From assembly GCA_003194525.1 (NCBI GenBank), contig NBIV01000096.1, positions 1-64,000 of the forward strand: DNA of 64,000 nucleotides, in the 5' to 3' direction. This document shows positions 43,403-54,289 of this stretch, one piece after another. Both the position numbers and the translations under genes were made by a program. How positions within the stretch are numbered: the stretch's first letter is position 1; the number at the start of each line of letters is the position of its first letter. Source of the DNA: Gracilariopsis chorda. Taxonomy: Eukaryota > Rhodophyta > Florideophyceae > Gracilariales > Gracilariaceae. Under the pieces are notes generated by a model, which was not told the origin of the DNA, made no database searches, and saw nothing but the letters and a program-made list of their open reading frames with translations.

Positions 43403-45125
43403 AACCTTTTGCTTTTCGTATTCTGAAATGGAACCAAAGTCAGGGAAGGGTGCAGTGTTGTGCAGTCACCAGTTGCTGCTTTTTGGGAATGGTTATCTCT
43501 GCAACTCTAGCATGAGTTTCATTGAATAGAATTATTGACGTACGATGAGCATGCTTATTAGTTATTCCACACAGATTCGATTGACATTTCGGACGGCAGC
43601 GACGCAAAAGAGTTTTCGCCATTACTGTCTAAGATCAGCACTTCTTTTGTGTTCGAGAATGAAGAGGGATAGCCACTATCAAAGTGTTTTAGTCCATCCC
43701 ACCCCCACACACAGAAGAGCGCAAAACAAAAGGAATCCGAGTCTGTCCGTAGTTTTTTGTTTACCAAGCAGTTCTGTGGAACATAATATTTTATATTATG
43801 ACGCTATCTTTTCTGTACCACAGAAGGGTAACATAAAACGTGGCCTTTTGGCCCCCAACAAATCGGGGACATGAACACCTCAGGTCCTTCTTGAGAACAA
43901 CGACATACGAACTTCGTATGTCCATCTTATCACTGGTACGAAAGGTACCTTCGTATTACGAAGGTACCAGTGGTAAAATAGATACGGCGGATTGACGAAC
44001 CCACACGTGCACATTCCGGACACCTGGCGCGTGTTCGTTTAACCGAAAAGCACTAATGTACACCCTCGACAACACCTCTGTGTCTATTCTCCAAACTTCG
44101 GACTCCGAAGGAAGCATGTCCAGCGAACGTCTCCGCTGAGCCGCCCCTGCACTCTATCCTTGCGAAGGCGCCGCACGCACGTGAGAACTGCGCGTTTTAC
44201 GCGTATTCGCCGCCTATCATTAACTTCTCTTATAACATTAGCCTCCAACATTGTGCCAGTTTCGTCCGTTACGTGTGCTCACCCTCGCCTGCCGCAATTT
44301 CCTTCCTTGCCGCTTCATTGCAAAGCGTGACATTCAGAGCCGGGCTGGCATGAGCACTGGCTGACCATATGGTCGGTGAACAATGTTGCGTCTGTTCCCA
44401 TTAGGTTGATACTAGCGATCGCGATGACAAACGCTTCGATAATGAGACAGCACCGAGTATGTAGCCGGCGCGTTATGGGAAGCTAAACAAATCGACCTTA
44501 CAACTGAGCATGATGTGCATTATCCAGAACAAGGATGTGCTGCCCCGCTTCATGTGAAGTTGGAGTCTTCCAGCACGTCCATTAAGGACTTCAGTGCTAT
44601 GCATCATGATCAAGGGCACAATGATAACACCTGCATGCCACTCACAATCGCGGTCTTCCACTTCGCCATTACCAGCTCTGCAAGCCCCAGCTCGACAATG
44701 GTGAGTGCAACTCCAACGCTCGCGTCACTTCCGTTGCCACGCCTTCTGCCCCCGGTACCCTGGAATCAAATGAATTGTAATGTTCACTGCAGTTGTGATA
44801 TTCTCGATGGGATGTGTAGCGTGAACTGCTTGGCAAATCTTTGCTGTTACGGTTCCTGTTCGAACTCGCGTTGCCAAAACAACGAACTGCCCGTTTTCCT
44901 GCTGGACTTCCACGACATGCTCAAGTTGCATTCAACACCTCAGCTCTGCTTTGCATTCAACCCAACTCCCTCTTCCCTCCACAGAGACGCCTGTCGACTT
45001 GACAAAGCCCTTCGTCGTCATCATGATGCAGCTTGAACTCACAATTAACATGACTCTCGCTTCGTTGCCGTCCATCGACTTCAACACTTTGGAAACGTAT
45101 ATATTCGTAACCTGTGTGACATGCC
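43403..45125. other. No clear gene; two hairpins near 43.9 kb
   Basis: Only short frames without motifs, including 44515-45036 plus and 43767-43558 minus. Two perfect short inverted repeats lie at 43903-43921 and 43944-43968, described under findings. Confidence 0.35.
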
Positions 45126-46470
45126 ATGAAAGGGAGTGGTGAGCTCAAACAGATGACGCGCCGCCTCGGCTTTATAGGAGCTGGCGAACGATCGGAGGTT
45201 GTGCTCAAAGCAGGTAGAATGGAGCGCAGCATATGTTGGACAATGTGTGCGGTGAAAACCAGCAACCATTCCAAAGAAGCAACACCAAACATAAACAAGA
45301 GACCAGCTCAGCAAATAGTGGACCAAGCATGTGAACGGGCGTACACGCGCTTCTGTAGCATTGAAAAACACGCAAAACAGACGCTACAACGCGTGCTGAA
45401 CGCAATGCGGACGCATCGACTGAGCCAGTCTCATTTTACAAACGCCGACGGATATGGACACGCGGATTACGGCGTGGAGGTGATGGACGGCCTATACTCA
45501 AGGGTATTCGGGGCGGAGTGGACTGGTTCGCATTCAATTAGTTTCCGGTGTGTACATGATTGCAGCGGCGCTGTTTGAAGTGTTGCGACCAAGTGAGATG
45601 CTGAGCGTGACAGGCAGCGTATACCGCACGCTAGAGGAAGTGGTTGGGCTGCGCGGACACGGCAAGGGAAATTCGATGGACTTCGGTGTCTCATACAGTG
45701 ATATGGATCTGAAGAAGGGCATGGTGGACTTTGAAGGCATCGCGTACAAAGTGACGGAGCGAACCAAAGTGGTGTTCATTCAAAATTAGTTTTGGTACAG
45801 CTGGCAACAACTGGTGTACAACGAAGACGTGGCGCGCATCGTGAAGCTGGTGAAAGGACTCAAGAAAGAGGTGGTAGTGGTGGTAGACAACTGCTTCTGC
45901 GAACTGTGCAAAGCAAGCAAAGCAACTGATGAACACATGGGAGCCGACCTATCAGCCTGGTCGCTCATCAAAGACATCGGGGGCGGAATCACTCCCAGCG
46001 GCGGTTACATTGTAGGAAGCACGCCAATCGTACACAAAGCGAGGGCACGTCTATACGCGCCAAGCGTGGAAGGAGGCGCTTCGCTAGGGCTGACCAAGAC
46101 GATGGCACAAGGGCTGTTCATGGCGCCGTGCACAATCGCCCAATCGCTCAAATCCAGCGTGCTGATCGCCGAGACCATGGCGCAGTTCGGCTACAAAACG
46201 CTGCCGTCGCCGTCGCAAAACAGCTTTGTGCGCGCGGTAAAACTCGGCTAGGCGGCTCAACTGCAAACGTTCTGCTAAGCCATGCAGCAAAACGGCGCTG
46301 TAGGGAGCTGGTTGAAGGCCGAGGCTGGCACGGCGTCTGGTTACGGCGACGCGGCGAACTGCACGTACACGCGGACGGGGTGGTTCATCTCGAGCGTGCA
46401 ACCTTTTGTCAGCTCGATGTCTGCACCGTCTATTTCGGGGTCCCAATCCTTGCCATGGTTCTGTCCGACA
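45126..46470 (+). pseudogene. PLP enzyme, aluminium-resistance / methionine gamma-lyase family
   Basis: Matches the Met_gamma_lyase (aluminium resistance protein) family almost end to end. Blocks are QRVLNAMRTHRLSQSHFTNA, DGYGHADYGVEVMDGLYSRV, VSGVYMIAAALFEVLRPSEM, RTLEEVVGLRGHGKGNSMDF, VVVVVDNCFCELC, and GADLSAWSLIKDIGGGITPS with the PLP-binding Lys, then GGYIVGSTPIV, GASLGLTKTMAQGLFMAPCT and MQQNGAVGSWLKAEAGTASG. Breaks: a one-base shift near 45525; in-frame stops at 45787-45789, 46249-46251 and ~46276; and a further shift near 46345 before the last strand. The first ~55 residues could be a targeting peptide. The family is bacterial and algal; its exact substrate is uncertain. Dead gene. 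Confidence 0.85.
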
Positions 46471-46497
46471 CGTACGCGAACAAATGGGGCAGCCTCT

Positions 46498-46620
46498 GGA
46501 AAAAGAAAACAGACCTCACGGCCCTCGGAGCAACCTGCGGAAAAACAAAGCAGACCTTAGGGCCCTCGGAGAAACCTCCGGAAAAAGAAAACACACCTCA
46601 CGGCCCTCGGAGCAACCTCC
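46498..46620 (+). repeat. Three 41-bp tandem repeats
   Basis: Units at 46498, 46539 and 46580, each GGAAAAA-G/C-AAA...CACGGCCCTCGGAG-AACCT. The 41-bp period shifts the reading frame in each unit, so it is not a coding repeat. It lies directly after the end of the PLP-enzyme remnant. Confidence 0.85.
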
Positions 46621-46732
46621 GGAAACGAAGGCTCATCTCAGTCATCATGAGCCTCAGTGAGCCATGCTCATCGTGCTGTCCTCATAATACCTTTAGGGTA
46701 CCTTTGTAAGTACGAGTCTCGTACTACGAGAC

Positions 46733-47980
46733 ATGGGTAAACGGATTGGTACGATTCAAGTTTTCAAATTCAAACAATTTGGGAAACGGACCAACAGGCG
46801 CGCTGACTTACTCGTTCTGCGCTCTGGCGCTCGCTCGCGCTCTGCCAGTCGTACTTGCACCCGCACTACCGACAGAACTGTTCTTGTGCAAGTGCATCAA
46901 ACGACAGAAACCCCAAGCTGGTGCTTGAAGTAACTAGCCGACACGCACCGCGACAACACGCTGCTCTGAGCCCGCCTGTTTGGAGAATAATAAGCTTGCC
47001 ATTTTTGATCTGATTCTTAGGCCCGTTGCAGCTACAGGTCAACAACGTCACGCAGCGAGATGGTCTGCGCGCGTGTGGCGGCGACGAGCACGCACAGCGT
47101 GCAGACGGAGGCGATCATGGTTGGTTCGGGTGCATGTGGGCGTGGATGAGGCGGTAGTGGCGAGGGGGTGGTGAGGCGCAAGGCAGTGGCGCACGTGGTG
47201 CTGATTGAGCGTGGAGTACTGGCAAGACGGCTTATGAAGTGGACAGCGCGGTGGCAAAAAGACCGAAGGTACAGACTGTGCACTACAAAGGCAGTGATGT
47301 GTTCAGTGCATTGCTGCTATGCGTCGAAACGGACGGAGTGCGTGGCGGGCAGATTGGTTCTGTGCGGCGATTCGGTATACAGCGGCTGCAGTTAGGATTA
47401 GAAGATTGACATAAAGTGGCACCAGGAGATAGGTCGCACGCCAGAACAAGGCAATTTGAAACTGCTGGTCCGCTCCAGAGATGTGTGACTGCCAGAGCAT
47501 ACGGGGGCGAGCTTGACATGATCAGTGTTAGTGAACAAGGCACTAAACTGTTGAGTGGGTGCTTAACTCGGCTCCAGCTCTCTCTTACATCATAAACAAA
47601 TGTCAACACGAGAGCTGTAACTGCTGAGACGCAGCACGTACCAAAGCCATTCTTTGACAATGACACTTGTGTTCACGGGGCCGTCATGCGTTTGTTTGCA
47701 TGCAAATTGGTGTGGTGGCAGCGTGCCAAATGGCAAACTCATTAAAACGTGGCGTGCAGCGCGCACACATCGGCGCCGCCCACATCGCCGCCGCATACAT
47801 GTTACAAATGCATGCTATTTCAGAAAAGCAACACTGCTGTTATCTACATAAAGCGATGGGTACACTGTAATGCGCTGATCATCGTATACTTGATACTCAT
47901 TCCCGCGATTTTCTTGCAGCACTGTTTTTCGTGCGCTATCCGCACACCGCTGCAGCGATTGACATATGCAGTGAGTGTCA
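46733..47980. other. No clear gene
   Basis: Several overlapping frames of 60-127 codons on both strands show no recognisable motif. The stretch is bounded on the right by the piggyBac element. Confidence 0.35.
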
Positions 47981-48005
47981 CTAGTGTCTATCGGACCGGT
48001 GCGCT

Positions 48006-48042
48006 GACCTCATATGAGGTCATTTTGACCTCATATGAGGTC
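48006..48042. repeat. Left pair of 16-bp palindromes of the piggyBac element
   Basis: GACCTCATATGAGGTC twice, 21 bp apart start to start. Likely transposase binding sites. Confidence 0.8.
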
Positions 48043-48165
48043 AGCGCAACGGCACGCAAAATTAAAAAAAAAAATTGAAATCTGATCCGCATGGCCCCAC
48101 ATTTCAAATTTTGAACTTGAAACATGGCCTACCGGGTGGTCTTTCAACTATAAGTACTTGTAGAA

Positions 48166-48203
48166 GACGACCACTGAGCCATAACAGCAGCTCAGTGGTC
48201 GTC
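48166..48203. other. 14-bp perfect inverted repeat, 10-base loop
   Basis: GACGACCACTGAGC (48166-48179) and its exact complement (48190-48203) flank CATAACAGCA. It lies inside the piggyBac element, downstream of the transposase. It could act as an RNA stem-loop (for example a 3' end or processing site), or be part of a tRNA-derived stretch. Confidence 0.6.
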
Positions 48204-48526
48204 AGGTCACATGCGAGCAGCAGAACATGAGTTCGAACCTCGCTGAGTTTCATAAAACTCCAAAACTCCTTCGGGAGCTCGACTAATTCTAAATATCTTT
48301 AAACTCTCAGAACGTTTATAACACCCACTTGAACAGCAGAAAGAATACGGTGACATCTGTTAAAGGGGCAGTTTCGTAATAGAGTTTAAATAATCTAGCA
48401 AGTCTAAATAACGCGGATTGAATTAGTAGGGGGCTAAAGGTAAAATGAACTTATTGTAAACTTTTGCATTTAAACATAGATTTTTAATATAAAAAACGAA
48501 GGTTGACAAGGTTGTGGACATCTTCG

Positions 48527-50629
48527 TCAGCTTCTGAACTTCATTATACCGTGACACTCTTCAATGTGTTTCATAAAACAATCTCTATTAGTACCAGTGT
48601 GACATAAAAACACTTCTTTTTCCTTTCTGATATAGCACCCAGAACATAAAAACTTGGACTTTGTATTACCTTTGCAGAAACTGCATCGTCCTTGATATAA
48701 AGCTTTTGTAATCTTGCCATCCTTGTTTTTTCTCCTTCTATTCGTCTGCATTAAATGCAAGCCAGTGCCTGCAAACATTGGCTTCTCATGATCATTTTCA
48801 CATTCTTGCTCATCTCTGCTCATTAGACCTGTGGTATCCCATGTATTCTCAATTAGTTCATCAGCCAACTGGCAATAGAAGTGGTGCGGACTTTTCACGT
48901 TTCGGGTTCCATTTGCAGCTTTGTACAACTTCCAGGCGTCCACAATACAAATCGATAAAAGAGAGCAGTTCACTCGAAATGACCACTCTTTCACTTCAAT
49001 TTTCTTCTCCAGATTCAGATCATCTTGTCTGCATCTGTTATGGCGATCGACCATTGAACAGTTTTTGTAATACTCTTCACACACTTCGGGAATTGCGACC
49101 TCCATTTCCACTTTCTTAGAAATATTTCCCTCCCGTCTCCACTTTTCTCGAATAATAGGACAGCCAGGACTAACCGTGCCAGAGGTTGATACGAAATACC
49201 TTCTTTCTCTGTCCATCCACATTACAGCCATTATATCATTATTGATAATGCTTCCTTTCGATAGCATAGATACAAAATCTCCCCTGTCTGATAAAGTAGT
49301 TTCGGAGAGATGTGTCATCGGATATTCACGAGTAGCATTTTTGACAACTCCAGTAAACCTTAAACCTTTTTCCAGTAATGCTTTCGCTGTACTGACAGAC
49401 GCAAAAAAGGAATCCGCACATACCAACCGTCCTGATCCAAACCATGGTTGCACTAAGCGAAGTAAGACTGCCGTTCCATGGGCGTTATCAGAATCAAAAA
49501 CTTGTTCCGGAATATTTGCACCCATATTGAGCTCAATGTTCAGCATTATGCCACTTCGTGCACAACATACGGCCTTCATTTCAAGACCATTTTCCGGCTT
49601 TCTGTCTAATGCCGTATAGTGCGGAAGCCCGACATCAATCCAATTACCGCCTAATCCGTACCATCGTGACATTCCTTCGTCAACACATAAGGCATGTGAT
49701 GGCGTGACAAAAGACCGACGATGGTCATTGATTGCCTTCACAAAATCTGTTACGAAGGACCAACGCGCGATTCCCTGCTCTTCAGTCACACCATTTCCGC
49801 TGAAGCATATTGAACTTCTAAGCATTTCAAATCTGTTCCGTGACATCGCAAGACCAATATTTGGCTGAGGAATAAACTTAGAAAACGGCTCGAGGCTCCA
49901 AAGATCCCGTCTGTTAGAGAACTCAATGCGAGTCATGAGGATAAGAATTCCAAAGAATTTGAGCAATTCTCCCCCTGAAGTCCTCCGAACGTCTTTGCTT
50001 TCTAACCGAACATTTGTTCTGTTCACTATGAACTGCAAATGCTGCATAGGGAACATCCAAAGAAAGAAATCTAATGCACTCATGTTTGGGGGAACGTGAC
50101 GCGGTGAGATAAAATCTCCAGCTGGGCCAACCACTTTCCACTGATGCATTTGCATACAACCATTCAGAGGACTCAACGTCGTACAGGTTTCCCACACACG
50201 ACCGTGAATCACAGTTGATTGGACAGGTGCATTTTCGCTTAATAAACTTGTTTGCGGCTGCAAAACTTGCATCTGAGATGGTGTGACAAGAGCATCTTCC
50301 TCGATATTTTGCGTATTAAGGGGTTCAACCTCGGTAATAGGCTCTTCTGCAGCATTCACGGCTTCGTCAACACCGGTACCTAGCTTGACACTAGATAGAG
50401 GTAGAGTTACTTCTTTTTCTCGGTTCGGTAGACGAAACTTCACAGTCAGAAAAGTGAGATTTCGATTGTTGATCTTACGAATGTCAACATTGAGGACAGA
50501 ACCGTGTACCGTTGTTGACTTCCATAGAGATCCGTAGTAACGTTTGCATTCAGCGTCATTTGTAACCAGACGAGCACGACTGTTGACAGTTGTTCCAACA
50601 GTTCTGCGAAGATCTGTGGACGGGGCCAT
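48527..50629 (-). CDS. piggyBac-like transposase (DDE_Tnp_1_7), intact
   Basis: 700 codons from the ATG at 50629 with no stop or frameshift. An acidic, probably disordered N-terminal ~170 residues leads to the DDE domain. Conserved pieces are SALDFFLWMFP, LLKFFGILILMTRIEF, CVDEGMSRWYG (Asp ~317), LVCADSFFASV (Asp ~406) and AVMWMDRERRYFVST (Asp ~473), the expected three catalytic aspartates, followed by NCSMVDRHNRCRQD. The C-terminus is the cysteine-rich domain (CSFCKGNTKSKFLCSGCYIR...CFMKHIEECH), which binds subterminal repeats in this family. It excises and inserts its element by hairpin intermediates. It could be functional. Confidence 0.95.
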   Translation of the reverse strand: MAPSTDLRRTVGTTVNSRARLVTNDAECKRYYGSLWKSTTVHGSVLNVDIRKINNRNLTFLTVKFRLPNREKEVTLPLSSVKLGTGVDEAVNAAEEPITEVEPLNTQNIEEDALVTPSQMQVLQPQTSLLSENAPVQSTVIHGRVWETCTTLSPLNGCMQMHQWKVVGPAGDFISPRHVPPNMSALDFFLWMFPMQHLQFIVNRTNVRLESKDVRRTSGGELLKFFGILILMTRIEFSNRRDLWSLEPFSKFIPQPNIGLAMSRNRFEMLRSSICFSGNGVTEEQGIARWSFVTDFVKAINDHRRSFVTPSHALCVDEGMSRWYGLGGNWIDVGLPHYTALDRKPENGLEMKAVCCARSGIMLNIELNMGANIPEQVFDSDNAHGTAVLLRLVQPWFGSGRLVCADSFFASVSTAKALLEKGLRFTGVVKNATREYPMTHLSETTLSDRGDFVSMLSKGSIINNDIMAVMWMDRERRYFVSTSGTVSPGCPIIREKWRREGNISKKVEMEVAIPEVCEEYYKNCSMVDRHNRCRQDDLNLEKKIEVKEWSFRVNCSLLSICIVDAWKLYKAANGTRNVKSPHHFYCQLADELIENTWDTTGLMSRDEQECENDHEKPMFAGTGLHLMQTNRRRKNKDGKITKALYQGRCSFCKGNTKSKFLCSGCYIRKEKEVFLCHTGTNRDCFMKHIEECHGIMKFRS

Positions 50630-50801
50630 TGTGTACGAATGTTGTTGACGATAGTGCTTGATGTGACAGCTACGACTGTTGGTGATGTGTTGTGGACATG
50701 GTTCAGCGCTGCCGGCGTAGAAGACATGATGAGAAGATCAAAGCGAAAAAGTTTTTGGAAAAGTTTTAAGGTTTTGATAAAGTTCTAGAGTAATTAAGAT
50801 T

Positions 50802-50837
50802 GACCTCATATGAGGTCATTTGACCTCATATGAGGTC
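50802..50837. repeat. Right pair of 16-bp palindromes of the piggyBac element
   Basis: The same palindrome as on the left, twice, 20 bp apart start to start. Confidence 0.8.
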
Positions 50838-50857
50838 GCTGGTCAGATAGACACTAG

Positions 50858-52786
50858 AGCTGTTGATATTCAGCCGTTGGCTGCTTCGCATCATGATAGC
50901 AGTTGTATGCTAGAAGATAATAGTTTAGAACACAGCACATGGTAAGCAACCAAGTTTGACGACCAAATCGTTTCCTTAGTACGCATTGTGGTTTACGGAG
51001 AAAGTGTGATGTTTTCGCATAAGATACTTATTATTATTATTCAAATATTTGCTGCAACGTCCTGTGGTCGCTTGCACTTGTGCTTGAACTGTCCGCAAAC
51101 AAACAAGCGCTTTTTTTGCCCTTTTTACAACGCGAAGGAACAAAGTTGTTGGCAGCTTGATGTGCCGCAATTTCATCACAGTTTGCACGGTTTTGGCTCT
51201 CTGGTTGCGACATCACTTCAGTATCAGAAGAGTGGTTGAAGAAATGAGTGCAACAAGTATGAGACGGGTTTGCACGTCCAAATGGTTTCTCAGCTTCGGC
51301 GTTAAAACGATTGTCAGCAACGTTACGCCTGTAGAGTTTAGTGGGTGTGATGGATGGTAGCAACCAGTTGGTGCTTGTCATGAATATCAATTGTAGAAGT
51401 GCTGCCAGAATGCAGTGCGGAAGGGTGTATAGATGTGCCGCATGGTGTTGCGCTTGGCGTGGTGCACAAAATTTTGCAAATATCGGGTAGCGAATAAAGA
51501 AGAAAAGGTTGGTTTGGCAGATGTTATGTTCACGCGCGGCGGGGGGGGCGTGATAGATAGCACTCACAGAGGTTGGTCGGGAGGTAATTGTGTAAGAGCA
51601 ACTGTTGTACGCATTCACACTGCTTTCGGTTGGTTTGTGTATTGTGTAGTGTGCAAAAGCGAAAATTATTTTACATCTGCTGGTTTTTCGGTTGGCTTGA
51701 GCTGTACTCTGTACTTTGGATTCACGAGCGACGCAAGGGGAGGCTGCTGGCGAGCACATCACTAGTTTTGGACGATTACCAAGCACAAAAACTGAGAAGC
51801 GAGTTATAGCCTCAGACAGCTCGCTCCTCTACTTGAAACAAGCTGTGATTAGAACTTATCATAATTCCTTGTCAATTTCTCAACAACTAACGTTAACCGG
51901 TAGATACTCGTCGTGAATGACAACTTGTCTCTACCCCGTTGGCCGTGCCGAATTGTTGCGCTCTTGTACCTTCACGGCACACACTATAACGCCAGCTTGA
52001 GGCTGCAAAAAGGATGGTGCGTGCAGCACAAAGTTGAACGAGCGCGCATTGCTACAACTCTCCACGTCACTTGGTGCTTGGCGCTTGTGTCAATCGTAAT
52101 AAAGCTCTAACAACAATCGCTTTCAGAAATTCACAATGATTATCTATGTCATTGGCTAACAGTGCGAGCGTGTGGATTGCGCGACTTGCTACAGTAATGC
52201 CCCATACTGACACGGCGCGCTTTTCTGTGATACACAACTTGCGTGCGTACGCAGCTCTACAACGAGCGCGCCGGTCCAAACGGACACATCTACATCTGCG
52301 TCACAATAAGAATACACACCAACAGTTGCAGCAGCAGTTGAAACTGCCCGCCATCACGAGTGCACTTTAAGCGCAGCGACGATCGTCGTGCATGTCGAGC
52401 CAGAGAACAAACTGCTGATCCAGTTAGTCGCGTCAACGATACCCTTTTCTTCCCGCAAATTCATACAAACGTTGCCGAACAGAACATCAGCTGGTCAAGT
52501 GTTGATCCGAGCACACGTGGCCGCTGGCTCGTGAGCATGCCAATCGTTTCGCTGCCATTGCCCCGCCAAGCTTCAAAGCACGCCGTGCCCGTGTGCCACC
52601 GTGCACGCGCGCCGCCGTGCGCCGCCTACCCCATCCGCCGCCTCGCGCACATTACTTCATCATGTTATTACGCGCGAATCAGCCGATGGCAGTGTTTTGC
52701 TTCGCCAGTAGGCGCACCTCGTGTCCGTTTTCATCTCGCCGCTCATTCTGCGCATACGCATCCCCGTCACCACCTCTACGCCTTTC
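50858..52786. other. No clear gene
   Basis: Both strands hold open frames of 70-250 codons (51786-51037 minus is the longest) without recognisable domains. The right part becomes pyrimidine-rich and leads into the transit-peptide-like start of the aspartokinase. Confidence 0.35.
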
Positions 52787-53760
52787 ATGCGTACCCGCAC
52801 CGTCCCGTTCATCGTCACTCGACGCCATCCATTTGCATCCGCCCCTACCCCAATTTCCACCCCTTACACTGCCCTCACCATTGCCTTTCCTTCCACCTCC
52901 TCCTGCGTCGTCCACAAGTTTGGCGGCGCCTCTTTGGCGGACGCCGCGTGCATACGCCGCATGGCTGCGTCATCGCATCTGACTTTGCATCTGATGATAA
53001 GCCACTTGTTGTCTTGTCTCCCATCTTTGGTATCACCGGTGCATCACTCGCCGTACTTTCTGCAGCTGTTTCTACAGATCTGCATTTATCATTACGCGCA
53101 GCAGCTTGACGACATCACCTAAAATCATCGGCGCGTCGCCGAGCAGCTCTCGCCAGATGATTTATGCGATGCCTTTTTGGCCACCCCCTCACCCAATATC
53201 AAACATCCCAACCACGTGTTGACAGATACCTGCATTGCTCGTTTCGTCTCTTCCACCATGGCATTGGCGACCTCATCGTCCGATACCGCGAGCTCTGGAG
53301 CTGCCCAGCTTCTGTGGGCGCTGCTGCGATCGCACAATCATGTGCTTTGATCGTGGCTGCATGCCTGTCAAGTGTCTATCAATCGCAAGATACTCGTTTT
53401 CGAACAAAGCAAAAGGCTGTTTGCAATCATTGCGTTCCGACGCCACCCAAGTTTTCATCGCTACAGCCTTCGTTTGCCAGCATCTTGAGGGTGTCCCGTC
53501 CACACTGCGTCGCAACGGATCCGACTACTGTGCGTCTGCATTTGCAAACCTTTTGTTTGTCTTGGAGCTGAACGTATGGACATATGTTTGAAGGCGTATA
53601 TTCAGCAGACCTGTGCGTTTTGCCAGATACAATCGCTAGTTCGGACATGAGCTACAAAGAAGCTGCTGAGCTGGCGTATTTGGCGCAAAAGGTTCTTCAT
53701 CCACACACCATGCCTCCGATTATTGGAAATAGTATCCCTACATTCCGGTATCTGACTCTA
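52787..53760 (+). pseudogene. Plastid-type aspartokinase, heavily frameshifted
   Basis: From the ATG at 52787, a Ser/Thr/Pro/Arg-rich ~40-residue stretch, like a plastid transit peptide, leads into VVHKFGGASLADAACIRRMA, the aspartokinase ATP-site motif (KFGGT/S). After phase changes it continues with DDKPLVVLSPIFGITGASLA, then IGDLIVRYRELWS, then ATAFVCQHLEGVPSTLRRNG, SDYCASAFANLL, VWTYV, EGVYSADLCVLPDTIASSDM, SYKEAAELAYLAQKVLHPHT and MPPIIGNSIPTFRY. Shifts are needed near 52970, 53110-53300 and 53583. Aspartokinase starts the aspartate-family amino acid pathway (Lys/Thr/Met) in plastids. The ACT domains and any homoserine dehydrogenase part are missing. The frame then runs into an unrelated Cys-rich sequence. 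Confidence 0.88.
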
Positions 53761-54289
53761 GTCCTCGTTTATACCCTTCTTCAAATGTCAATCTGTACCG
53801 CTGGCTGCAAATGTCGCGACAAGCGTCGGAAATATACTGAAGTGGTTAACAGATGTAGTAAGCGGGGTAAGGGTTCTTCTTCCGAAAACAAAATTGATTT
53901 GGAATTTACATCTTCTTCTACTCTATTTGGAGGTCTAAGGAAACGAAAGCGAGGTGAAGAAGACAATGATAGAGCTGCCCTTTTGAATGTCTTAGGTATG
54001 TACAAATCTTTAGGGTTCAAAGAATATGAACCAAAATGTATCGATGATCGCAGAACCGAACTTCAAGGATGTTTTTCTTGTGATTTAATGGAAGTCTTCG
54101 ATATTGAGACAGGAAAATGTGCATGTTGTGGGACGAATATTTCAGATCATTGGTTGGAAGTTTGTGATGCTTGCGTTGAAGAGCAGAAAAGCATGGGTTC
54201 AAGCTACATAAGCTATACTGCAGTTGGAAGCCCAAGAAATAAATGCGTCGGATGTCCTTTATGTCTCTATTGTAGCATATACAAGTGAT
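53761..54289 (+). CDS. Cys-rich unrecognised sequence fused after the aspartokinase remnant
   Basis: In phase with the last aspartokinase segment, but AT-richer and unlike any aspartokinase C-terminus. It has a basic, polar N-terminal half (LFGGLRKRKRGEEDN). The C-terminal half has paired cysteines: CFSCDLMEVFD, KCACCGTN, VCDACVEEQ, then KCVGCPLCLYCSIYK. At least six CxxC-type pairs suggest zinc binding. A similar Cys pattern ending ...CVGCDVCNPLCC is on the minus strand at 55981-56200. Confidence 0.4.

Larger units (their letters stand above)
47985..50853 (-). mobile_element. Complete piggyBac-like DNA transposon, 2,869 bp
   Basis: The ends are TGTCTATC (47985) and GATAGACA (to 50853). Each is flanked by CTAG (47981-47984 and 50854-50857), which I read as a 4-bp target duplication, although piggyBac elements normally use TTAA. 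Inside each end lie two copies of the palindrome GACCTCATATGAGGTC (48006-48021, 48027-48042; 50802-50817, 50822-50837). The sole gene is the intact transposase on the minus strand. This is the only transposon here with an uninterrupted transposase. Confidence 0.85.

Noticed and set aside
48181..48252. Functional tRNA gene
   Set aside because: A- and B-box-like words are present, but the acceptor stem does not pair and the anticodon arm is not convincing.
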